From the NCBI GenBank assembly GCA_030849465.1, contig JARVLF010000010.1, forward strand, positions 806,001-870,000: a stretch of DNA of 64,000 nucleotides, given 5' to 3'. Made by a program: the position numbers and the translations under genes. Below the pieces are notes generated by a model, which was not told where the DNA came from, did no database searches, and was given only the letters and a program-made list of their open reading frames with translations. This DNA comes from Moesziomyces globuligerus. Its lineage: Eukaryota > Basidiomycota > Ustilaginomycetes > Ustilaginales > Ustilaginaceae. Below, piece by piece: positions 48,530-58,800 of the stretch; within the stretch, counting starts at the first letter, position 1; the number at the start of each line of letters is the position of its first letter.

Positions 48530-48660
48530 CCTCATCTGAGCCTACCCACCCCTCTCTCTGTGTCAGGTCCTCATCTTCGCCCCACCCCTCATCCTCTCAC
48601 GCTCGCTAGCCCACTCTCGTCCTCATCCGAGCCAACGCACCCCTCTCTGCGTCAGGCTCT
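48530..48660. repeat. Imperfect direct duplication, C/T-rich
   Basis: A segment of about 45 nt (CTCATCTGAGCC...CACCCCTCTCT...GTGTCAGG) recurs about 88 nt downstream with several substitutions (CTCATCCGAGCC...CACCCCTCTCT...GCGTCAGG). It lies in the 3' flank of the IDO-like gene. Confidence 0.6.
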
Positions 48661-48710
48661 CGTCGCTGGTCAGACATACGTCCTGGTGCGAATCTTTGAT
48701 TGTCCATTGC

Positions 48711-50303
48711 TTACTTTGTCGCGGCGATGCGGGCACGCAACCTGGCCTCTAGCTTCTCCATCATCTGTGGCAAGCCTTCGTGCTCGGTAGCGACGCCGCC
48801 GCCGACGCCGCCCGATGCGGTCATGGGTTTGCGTTCGGGCAGATGGAGGTCCTCGTAGTAGACCGCCTTGCGCGTGTGGCCCATGCGCCACAGCTTAAAC
48901 GTCTTGAGCATCTCGTCGAGCTCGCGCGCCACGGGCGAATCGGGCTTTGCTGCTGCGAGCGCCCTCAGCCTCGCCTCTCGCACCGCACGGATCCAGCGCA
49001 CCTGGCCCTGCGGCAGGTAGTCGTTGGAATACGGCACCTCGCTGAACCGGATCTCCTTCATCCGCTTCTGCCCCTTGGCCGCCGGACATCCGCCCGCCGT
49101 CTGCTTGTCCACTCCATCCCTGCTCGGCCACATCCAGCTATACAATCGAGCCATCCAGCCCTTTGGCGCCTCGGCCTCTACAGGGCAGACGGCATCCCAC
49201 TCCTTGACCGGCACCCTGGCCGTGGCAAAGGGGCATCCGGGCTGCGTCTGGAGCGGAATGTCGAGGAGCGCGTCGAGCGTGCGGATCAGGAGCGAATGGT
49301 CGCCCGAGACGCCGTCAAAGTCGTCGACGCCCCAGCCGTGGAAGCCCTGGGCGTGCGACATCCAGACCTCCTTCTGGATCTTGTCCTCCTTGAGCGTCTC
49401 GAAAAAGTGGCGGAAGGCGGCCTTGAGCGCGGCGTGGCCGCGCTGGAGCGCCTCGGCCGCCGCCGCCTCGTCGCCCTGCGCGAGGAGCGTCTGGCACCGC
49501 GCGATGCTGCGGTAGAGCTCGAGCGCGAGCGTCTCCATCTCGTAAAAGACAAAGGCGTTGTAGCGTTCGGCGTCGACGACCGCCTGGTGCGGCATGTGGC
49601 GCATGTTGGCGTAGGCCATCTCGGTGCGACCGTCGGGCAGCCGGACGACGTTGACGAGCGTCATGCTAAAGAGGCAGCCGCCGCTGGAAGCGATGCCGTA
49701 GAGGTCGTTGAGCCATCGGAAGGGGGTGGCGATCGAGGCGGGGAAGCGGAGCGATTTCTCGTCCTGGGCCATGGCGACGACGGGGAGCGTGCCCCATCGA
49801 TAGAGGTGGATGAGGTAGGCGGTGCAGGCGAGCAAGCCGAGGCGCTGAGCGACGTCGAGCGTGGGCAGCGTCGCCATGACCGCGTCGAGGTCGACGGCTT
49901 GGAGCGCGTGCTCGAGCCAGCTGCGGTTGTCGTCGATGCGGCTGCGCAGCTCGGCGTCGGTGTAGTTGGGGCGGAGCTCGGGCGTGACGAAGCGCGGCGG
50001 TGCCTGTCGGGCGACGGCGTCGTAGAGATGGAGGCAGGCGGGCCACGAGTCGCGGTAGGTGGGCTTGGGCGGCCAGCTGCCGGCGCCCTCGGTGCGGATC
50101 ATGTGGTCGAGCGCATCCGCCAGGCTCGTCGTCAGCGCCGACGAGAGCTTGGGCGCGAGGTCGGCGTGGCCGAGCGGCTCGTCGAGCACCGAGGTGGCCG
50201 ACGACGAGAGGTGCGAGCTGTCGCGCGTAAAGTCGGGCGTGTTCAGCGCCGCCAACGACGAAGACGACGAGCTCCGACTGCTCGATCCGACAAGGCGCGA
50301 CAT
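48711..50303 (-). CDS. Indoleamine dioxygenase/PrnB-like protein
   Basis: 530 aa from the ATG at 50303; a TTG further up is not used. The Ser-rich N-terminus (about 1-50) is disordered. The rest is helical and full length. Segments such as SGGCLFSMTLVNVV, a His-bearing AQGFHGWGVDDFDG and GDHSLLIRTLDALLDI are arranged as in the IDO/PrnB superfamily (compare the S-x-x-Q-S-x-L-x-x-x-L-D-x-L-L of indoleamine dioxygenases). Family members bind heme and act on indole compounds, but several fungal relatives (DUF1864/PrnB type) have no known reaction. This protein is not a standard tryptophan-degrading IDO by motif. Confidence in the gene is high; in the family, moderate. Confidence 0.6.
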   Translation of the reverse strand: MSRLVGSSSRSSSSSSLAALNTPDFTRDSSHLSSSATSVLDEPLGHADLAPKLSSALTTSLADALDHMIRTEGAGSWPPKPTYRDSWPACLHLYDAVARQAPPRFVTPELRPNYTDAELRSRIDDNRSWLEHALQAVDLDAVMATLPTLDVAQRLGLLACTAYLIHLYRWGTLPVVAMAQDEKSLRFPASIATPFRWLNDLYGIASSGGCLFSMTLVNVVRLPDGRTEMAYANMRHMPHQAVVDAERYNAFVFYEMETLALELYRSIARCQTLLAQGDEAAAAEALQRGHAALKAAFRHFFETLKEDKIQKEVWMSHAQGFHGWGVDDFDGVSGDHSLLIRTLDALLDIPLQTQPGCPFATARVPVKEWDAVCPVEAEAPKGWMARLYSWMWPSRDGVDKQTAGGCPAAKGQKRMKEIRFSEVPYSNDYLPQGQVRWIRAVREARLRALAAAKPDSPVARELDEMLKTFKLWRMGHTRKAVYYEDLHLPERKPMTASGGVGGGVATEHEGLPQMMEKLEARLRARIAATK

Positions 50304-50518
50304 GGGGTGCGATCGGGCCGAGGAGTTTGTGCGTGATGTGCCGAAGCCCCCGAAGGCTGAGTCGTGATGATCCGGTCCTACTCGAAAAGCGCGGCGAGCA
50401 AGCGGGAAAGGACTGCGCTCTGGTGTGGTCGGCAACGTTCCGATGGGACGAGTGAAGATTGGGATGTGCGATTAAATGGATGGAGGCAAGGATGTGATGG
50501 GATGGAAAGGGGGACTGC

Positions 50519-50539
50519 GGAGGGAGGGAGGGAGGGAGG
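50519..50539. repeat. AGGG tetranucleotide microsatellite
   Basis: About five perfect AGGG units about 220 nt upstream of the IDO-like start (CCCT in its leader orientation). Confidence 0.7.
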
Positions 50540-52606
50540 CAAGGAGGGGATAAGTATGGAGAGCCAATGCAGTTGCTGCGCCCTGCCGGCTACCGGCAGC
50601 AAGATTTTGGCTTGTTTGCTGGGCTGGCTCTCGAGTGTCGCAGTTGGCAGCCTCGAAGCTCGGGATAGCCGAGACGACGAGGCAACGGCGTCGACGGAAT
50701 GCATCGCTCCATCCGAAGCTCGAGCGCCCAGCATCCAAACGCTATCTTTGCAAGGTTTGGCGCAGCTGCAGCTGCAGCCGCAGCCTCGACGGTCCATGGC
50801 AATTTCGGCGTCATCCCGAGCTCGCCTCGTCCACGATTGCGAAGCGGGTAGGGCGACCTTTGGATTGCGTCGGCTCTCCTCCGTCGTGTGGTGTGGGCTG
50901 GCTGGCTTTGGCTACAGTACTGTCATGCGGCGGATCGTTGGCGCTGCATCGGCTGCAGGCACGGCACCGTCAAATCCGATTCCATGGGATGGACCCCTGT
51001 TCCTCCTTTTTTTTTTTACCACGCGTAATCGGATCGTCCTCTCCCATGCGGCCGCCCAGAAAGAACAAAAAAACACACATGCATCGTTCGTCACGAGGAC
51101 TCTCGCGGCTATCGACGCTCCACCTGGCCTCCCTGCCCTATTTTTTTTTCTTCTTTTTACCGAAGACTCATCGACCCACGCGGCTATTTGCACCTCCTCG
51201 CAAGTAGCCGCAACAAGCCACGGCCAAGGAAGCGCAAGGGACATCGGATCGGGCCAGCCTGTTCTTTCGGTCGGGCATCGCTACGATCCTAGGTCAAAAG
51301 CAGTGGCGATCGCTCCACATGCGGATGGTTCTCTGGCGAGCTCCGTTGCCGCAGGCGGTGCCCAAGTCGTCCCTTCGGTATCGCGGCGCAATCCGTATCT
51401 GCAGGATTTTCGCCTCCCAAACCATCGAGGGACCGAACGGCGGCAGAGGCAATTCGTCCCTTGTTTTCGCTCTGTGGGCCCTCGGCTGGTGCAAGCGTAA
51501 GGCGGCGGCAGACGAGCGGATTCGTCATCTGTGAAAAATCAGAAAAGAGCAAAGAGGCAGTCGTGGGATCTCCGATGTCGATCCCCCTCGCCGCTGCGCA
51601 AGCGAGCACCGCTCCTCAGCGCAGCTGCCGCCGCTTCTGTACCGTGTCATGCCGATCTGTTTGCCCATCTCGCACGCAACCAGCCTGGACTCGAATTTTC
51701 ACGCCCTCTTTTTTTGGACTTGTCTTTTGGATTTTCGCAGAAGAAACCTCGCGCTCCATAGGAATGCGTCTCTCACCATTCCACTCGCTGGACATCTCGC
51801 ACGAGTCGCAACAGGGGCGAATTTTGCAGAGTGTAAGGTCGTCTCGGCAAAATGCGATGTGCGGAGCCTCACAACACCGAGAGTAACCGATCGGCATGTC
51901 GTCACGCCCTCGCACGACCGACCATGCCCAAAGCACTCGCGGACCACCACCCTCCGCAATGCGAGGCCAGCTGGCGACATCAAGTAGGGCGGCGCGACTC
52001 TGCTCATAGTCCGGGGTTAAATGCAGGGTCCAGCTTCATCCTCATCGTGTCCACAAGTCGCCAAACTGTCCCGGCGTCCGCCCCGTCCAGGTCTCAGCAA
52101 AGCAGAAGGAGGAGACCATCGAGAACTGTTAGATCGTCAAGGCGAAATGAGACCGGGATAAGATGTGCGAGATCCCGGCGTAACACGCTGAGGTTGCCTC
52201 GCGTGTTGGCTTGGAAGCATGTGGAGTTGCAAGTCGGACGCGTAAATTGGCCGAATGGGCGCGTCGGTCGAGGCAGCTCGACTCCTCGCTCAGATAGCTG
52301 CTGCGGAGTAGCCTTTTTTCGCCTTTCTCTTTTGCGATACTGTATCGCACCCTCGGCAGTCACACGCGCCTCCATCTCGATTTGCATCTCGATTCAAAGT
52401 CACACCCATCATCCAATCGGGCTCCTTCCGCCTTCGCACCGCCGCCGGACTGCGGCAAAACTTGGCCTTGTGCGACCCCACCTCCCATCACCCACCACCA
52501 CCGTCCTCCGGTCATCGACGCTCATCAACCGCACTCGGTCGTACAAGGCGCAGTCCAGCCCACATCGGCTGTATGTCCAAAGCTTAGCCAGCCAAATTGC
52601 TTCCGC

Positions 52607-52662
52607 CCGCGCTTCCGCCTCCGCCTCCGCTTCCGCTTCCGCCCTCGCTGCCGCTGCGCCTC
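52607..52662. repeat. CTTCCG/CCTCCG hexamer repeat
   Basis: An imperfect 6-nt tandem array in the presumed leader of SEN1, about 220 nt upstream of its start. Confidence 0.6.
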
Positions 52663-52862
52663 CGGCTTCATCACGGCGAGCCGCAGATCCCTCGAGCTGC
52701 GCACGCCGCCTCGGTCCGCACGCTTTGTGCCATCCCATCCCTTCCGACCGCACAGCAAAGCCTACATTCACGCGATCGAGCCGAGTCAGCGTCCGTCCTT
52801 GCTGGTCGTGGCGTAATAGGCGGCGCTTGCCTTGTCCATCCCGAACACACCCTCTCACCACC

Positions 52863-52886
52863 ATGTCACGCCTTCTTACGCAATGA
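52863..52886 (+). promoter_or_regulatory. uORF overlapping the SEN1 start codon
   Basis: An ATG in strong context (CACCACC before it) opens a 7-codon frame, MSRLLTQ, whose TGA at 52884-52886 overlaps the SEN1 ATG at 52883-52885 as ATGA. This layout is known to allow termination-reinitiation coupling. It could keep SEN1 translation low. Confidence 0.6.
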
Positions 52887-55800
52887 GCTCCGCAACCGCC
52901 CGAACGAGCGCCTCTGCCGAGGGCAGCGGTGCTAGCGTGGCCAGCGGTGCCAGCGGCACAGCAGCTCGACCCGAACCGCCATTGCTGCCGGACAAGCTGC
53001 AAAGCCTCCTCGATCGCGTCCGCGCCAACCAGTCCGACGTCAACCTCTTCTCCGACCTCCTCCAAGCAGCATGCGACTATCTCGACTCGGGAAAGGCAAA
53101 GTCCACCCACATCTACTGCCACCACGGACGCCCCTGCGACTTTGAGCTCGAGAGCTGCATGCTCCGCATCTTTAGCTTCCGCGCAAAGGACCAGATCGAG
53201 CGATGGCGAACCCGCATCACCTCGGCCATCTACGCCAACTGCATCGACTGCTACAAGGGCTTCCTCAAGGCGAAGCACCACCTTCGCCTCAACTACCTCT
53301 CCTCCTTCCCCATCGACAAGCTCGACGCCTTCTTCGCCTACTTTGACTCGGTCGAGGAGGAGCTCGCCATCGCCGCCATCCAGAATGCCACCCAGTCGCC
53401 CGGCGACGTCCTCCGCAAGCTCTCGCGCGCAGACATCTACGCCGTCCTCACGCTCGTCGCCTCGCCCGCCGCACAGAAGCTCCACGCCCAGCTCAAACAG
53501 GTCATCAAGCTCGAACAGCTCCCCAACATCCACGAGCTGCCTGCAGGCCTCTTGACCCTCTGCGTCGACGACGACGCCATCGTTCGCGCCTTTGCCGCCC
53601 GCCAGATGCTCCTGCTCAAGCCCCTCTCGTCGGACATGGCCAGACTCTCCGTCTTCGACAGTGCGATCGCTCGCGTCCAACGCCGCTACTCGGACCAAGC
53701 CGCCGACGCAGACTGGTCCGTCCTCTCCATCCTCCTCAATGCTGCACCCACCCTCGCCGCGGCGCTCACTCCCGCCATCCTCAGCCATGTCCACGACCGC
53801 CACGACCGATTCAGCGACGTCCTCAAGGCCTACTCCGTCCTCCTCAAGTTACGCGGCCCGGCGGTATGGTTCAACGCGCCCGCGGCTGCTGCCAACGCGA
53901 ACCCCGACAGCACCGACGACGAATATCCCACCCTCATCCTCTCTGGCATCCTCGACAACCCCTTCTTCACCAAGCCGCTCTTCGACTCGCCCCGCACCGT
54001 CTCCAATCCGCGCGAAAAGGGCCTCTTCTTCGGCTGGATGCGCCTACACCTCGACACGCTCAGGTCGGGAGGCGGCAAACCCTTCAGCGAGGCCATCAAG
54101 CGCATCGCAAACTTCCTCTTCGAGCGCATGCAGCACGGCCACGTCCCCACCGAGTGTCGCGCCGTCGCCTTCACCGAGGCCATCGACCTCGTCCTCCATC
54201 ACGCCGATAAGCACAGCAGCAGGCAGGTCGTCGATCTCTACGCCGCCTCCATCACCCAGATCGCACTGGCGCGCGACAACAAGGCAGAGGAAGCCACTCG
54301 ACGCGCCGCACGCGACCTCATCGTTCAGGCTTTCGATCGCGACGCTGCCAGCCTCGTCACCGCCTTGGAAGACCTCTCGACGCTCTCGGCCCGCAACAAC
54401 GCGGCGAGGAAGGACAGGTTCAGAGCGCTGCAGAACGCCAAGAGCTCGTCGGATCTCGCCAAGTCGAAGGCGGCCTCCACGCAGTTTTACGACGACCTCG
54501 CACGGCAGACGTATCCCGCCGTCGAGGTCTGCAGCATCTTGTGGAGAGAGGTGTACAGCGTCACCGCCGCAGACTCGTCCAAAGAGGGCGTCAGCATCCT
54601 CCTCGCCGCCCTCGCCCGCATCGCGCTCTGCACGCCTCCGTCGCTGCAGACGCACACCTTCAAGCCCGTCTCCTCCGAGGTTCCTCCAGCCCACCATGCC
54701 TACGAGACCCGCGTCCGCCAGTCGATCGCCACCATCCTCAGCGCCTTCCGATGCATGCGCCGCCAGGACTTCGCCGAACTGCTCGCGGACTTCGGAGAGT
54801 TTGTCCGCGAGGACGAGCTGCAGCAGCTCTGCACTTCCGACGCCTACAGCCTGCTCCTGCTCAACCTCTGCCCGGACCCGGACGTCTACCGTCCGGCGCA
54901 GAACCTCCTGCGACAGGCCTTCAGCACCGTCGAGAGCCGTGCCGACTGCTTCCGCATCCTCTTCCAGATCAACTACACCGCCTCGCTGCGTGCCCTGGCC
55001 GACTATCTTCCGCTCTTCATCAGCGCCGCCTGCAAGATGATCGAGGCCAACGATCTGGCCAAGTGGATGGTGCGCAGCTTCGCCGACATTGTCAACGTGC
55101 TCGCCGGCAGCACCGACGGCCTCCTCCGTCCGGGCACCTCGTGGACGCTCATCGAGGATCGCTCCACGCTCCAGGCCGTAGCGCTCAAGGCGCCCACCAT
55201 CTGGCGACTCATGTGCGAGAGCGTCGCGTCCATCTTCAAGCGCACGCCCGCCTGGTCCAACCTCCTCCCGCGCGAGGAGATGGTCGCCTGGTTCCGCGAC
55301 GTGACCATCTTCGCCTCCGAGATGGTCGAGGCGCTGGCTGTGTTTCGCAACGTCGTCCGTCGCGCCGCCGAGGCACCCTCGCGGTGGACGGGCAAGTCGA
55401 ATGCGGACGACGCCGACGACCTCGAGCTCGCCGAAGACGAGATGATGGTCAAGTCGCTCGCGCTGCCGCTCGAGTCGGCTACCAGCTGGCTGCGGATGAA
55501 CGATGAAGACATCCTGCGCGAGACGCACTCGTTCATCCTCAAAGCGCTGGATCAGTTCGGCGGCGAATACGACCTGCCGACGCGGTCCAAGACCAAGATG
55601 CTCAGCTTCATCAACGAGCAGATGGCCATCAAGGATGCCGGCGCCCGACACACGCTGCTGAGCCTCGACGAGCTCGCGGACCTCAAGGTGCGTCTCGACC
55701 CGGATGCTGGGGTCATCGAGATCAGCGACGAGGACGAGGACACCAAGACGACGCAGACGACGGCCAGTGCGTCGACCTCGACGACGCAAGCCCGGACTGC

Positions 55801-58800
55801 CTCGACGTCCTCGAGAGGTCCTTCGTCGTCCTCCACGTCTACCTCGTCCGGCCGCACCAAGACGGAAGACAACTCTCACTGGTGGGCAGGCGTCGGCAAC
55901 TTCGGCCTCATCACCAAGAGCCAACAAGAGCGACGCAAGAATCGACTCAAGCAGTCCAAGCTCAGCTTCGCCAAGGTCGATCCGAACGACATCATCGACG
56001 TCGACAGCGACGAGCGCTCCACGCCCAGCTCGACCAAGAAGCCGATCACGCTCGACTTCACGCGTCCCAAGCCTGCGCCCGCGCCGGCGCCGTCGGCTCC
56101 GATCAACGCGTACCGCGGCGCCGCAGCGCGGGGAGTCCAGTCCGTGTCCGCATCGACGAGCTCCAAGCCGAGCATCCCCAAGGCAGGCACCGGTAAGATG
56201 GCCCAACTGCGCCAGGAGCTCGGCGGCGCCAGCCGCAGCTGGAAGCCGCAGAACGTCAATGTGCGCTCCAACGACGCGCGCTGGGGTCGCAATCACGAGG
56301 ACGACGTGACGGTCAAGGCGCCCGCCGCTGTCAGCTCGGTCACAGGGGCTCTGATCAACAAGATGCCAACGCCGACCACCGAGGCGGCCAGGGCGGCCGC
56401 TGCTAGGAAGAAGGCAGGGGGAGCCGCGAGCGACGCCACCGATTCGTCGTCCTCTTCGTCCGAATCGAGCGACGAGGAGAACGAGGCCAAGGGGCTCGCG
56501 GCGTTACGCGCCAAGACGGATCGACCGCGTATCGCCAAACCCGCCCAGCCCCAGCGCCGTCAAATGATTGTCAAGGAGGACTACCACCTTGAGCGCGCCC
56601 GACGCGAGAGGGCCGACGCCGAGCGCAAGCGCATCCTGCGCAGCCCTCCCGACTATTCGGCGCTCCACAGGAGCATCCTCTCCTGGGCGTACGACCACGA
56701 AGGCGACCGACCGCCGCAATTGACGGACAACGAGACCACCTATCGACGCGTCCAGCCTCAGTTTTCCAACGCCGTCGACTACGGCTCGGTCTTTGGGCCT
56801 CTGCTCTTGCTCGAGTGCTGGGCGCAGTTCCGACAGGCCAAAGAGGAGGCCGAAAGCCCCAACGAGCCGAGCGTACCGTTGGAGGTCGCCGGCCGATCGA
56901 CGGTGGACCAGTTTGTCGATATCAACGTCACCATCCCGCCGGACCTGCTCCGGCCCACGGACCACTTCAACGACACGGAGATCGTACGTCTCAAGGAGAG
57001 GACGCCGGCCATCTCGGGCAAGCAGCCCAAGATCGTGCTCGCCAAGGTCGAGGCGTTCAAGCGCCATCCGCAGGGGCACCAGCTGACGCTGCGATGCTGC
57101 CTGACGCAAGACCGCCAGGGCGTCAGCACGGCGCTGGTAAACCGGTCCAAGTGGGAGCTCAAGAAGCTCTTTTCGCTCACCACGCTGCATCGCGAGTTTG
57201 CGGCGCTCATGGCGGCGCCCTACTTTGACCTGTTTGCCGACGCCATCAAGGGCCGTGTGGCGCCCAAGCCATCGCTCTCGGGCGAAGAGGTGAGGAAGGC
57301 CATGCAAGGCTACCAGGTCAACGAGCCCCAGGCGAGAGCCATCCTGGGCTCGCTCGCCACCGAAGGCTTCTCGCTCATCCAAGGTCCGCCCGGTACGGGC
57401 AAGACCAAGACCATCTGCGCCTTGATCGGCGCCTTTGTGTCGAACCGCAAGGGCCCCTCCACCTCGGTGCAGGCGGGCCAGATGCAGGGCAAGGTGGGTG
57501 CGACCAAGAAGATCCTCCTGTGCGCGCCGAGTAATGCGGCGATCGACGAGGTGGCCAAGCGCGCCAAGGCCGGCATGCGGTTGGCCGACGGCAAGGTCTT
57601 CCATCCCAAGGTGGTGCGTGTCGGACGCGACGACACGATGAACGTGGCCGTCAAGGACATCTCGCTCGATTTCCTCATCGATCAGCGGCTGCAGGGCGGC
57701 AGCGCCTTCGATGCGAATCGGAACAGCAGCACCGCGGCCGATCCGAGCGCGCTGCACGCCGAGATCCACAGCCTCAAGGCGCAGCGCGAGCAGAAGCAGG
57801 CCGAGCTCTCCGAGGCGCGCGGCGGCGGCAACAAGGCGATGGTGACGCAGCTCGAGGCCGAGATCCGCAACCTCTCTGCGCGGCGTCTGGGCGTCATGTC
57901 GAAGCTCGACGAGGCCAAGGACAAGCAGCAGAGCCAGCATCGACAGCGCGAGGCGGACCGGAGGCGGGCGAGGCTGGAGATCCTGGGCGATGCAGATGTG
58001 ATCTGCACCACGCTCTCCGGAGCCGGACACGAGATGCTGGCCGGCGTGCCGTTCGACTTTGAGACGGTGGTGATCGACGAGGCGGCGCAGGCGGTGGAGC
58101 TGAGCAGCATCATCCCGCTGCGCTACGGGTGCAAGCAGTGCATCATGGTGGGTGATCCGAACCAGCTGCCGCCGACGGTGATCTCGCAGCAGGCCGAGAA
58201 GCTGGGCTACTCGCAGTCGCTCTTTGTGCGCATGTTTGAGCGCTCGCCGCAGGCGGTGCATCTGCTGAGCATCCAGTACCGCATGCATCCCGAGATCTCG
58301 GTCTTCCCCTCCAAGGCCTTCTACGAGTCCAAGCTGCTCGACGGGCCCGAGATGGCTGAGCTCACGCGCCAGCCGTGGCACAAGTACGAGCTCACGCGGC
58401 CGTTCAAGTTCCTGGCGACCAAGGCGGCCGAGTCGCCGGGACGGATGCATTCGATCGTCAACCGCGAGGAGGCCAACGTGGCGCTGGCGCTGTACGAGCG
58501 GCTGCGCACCGACTATCCGCGCGAGAACTTTGACTACCGCATCGGCGTGGTGACCATGTACAAGGCGCAGGTGTTTGAGCTCCGACGGACGTTCCAGCAG
58601 CGCTACGGACAGGATATCGTGGAGCGGATCGACTTTAATACGGTCGATGGATTCCAGGGTCAGGAGAAGGACATCATCATCCTCAGCTGTGTGAGGTCGG
58701 CGGCCGAGCCACGAAGCATCGGCTTCCTGAGCGATCGGAGGCGTCTCAATGTCGCCGTGACGAGGGCCAAGAGCAACCTGTTTATCATCGGCAATGCGCA

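Larger units (their letters stand above)
47153..48710. other. 1.56 kb intergenic region
   Basis: It holds the MFS promoter (TATAAA at 47254-47259, minus strand), a T12 tract at 47693-47704 and, near the end, an imperfect direct duplication (about 48530-48575 and 48618-48660). No gene is supported. Confidence 0.45.
50304..52882. other. 2.6 kb intergenic region, IDO-like / SEN1 divergent
   Basis: No gene is supported. Contents: an (AGGG)5 microsatellite near 50519-50539, T-rich tracts near 51008-51018 and 51140-51158, one copy of CACCGTCAAATCCGA at 50965-50979, a CTTCCG/CCTCCG hexamer run near 52607-52662, and the SEN1 uORF at 52863-52886. Confidence 0.45.
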
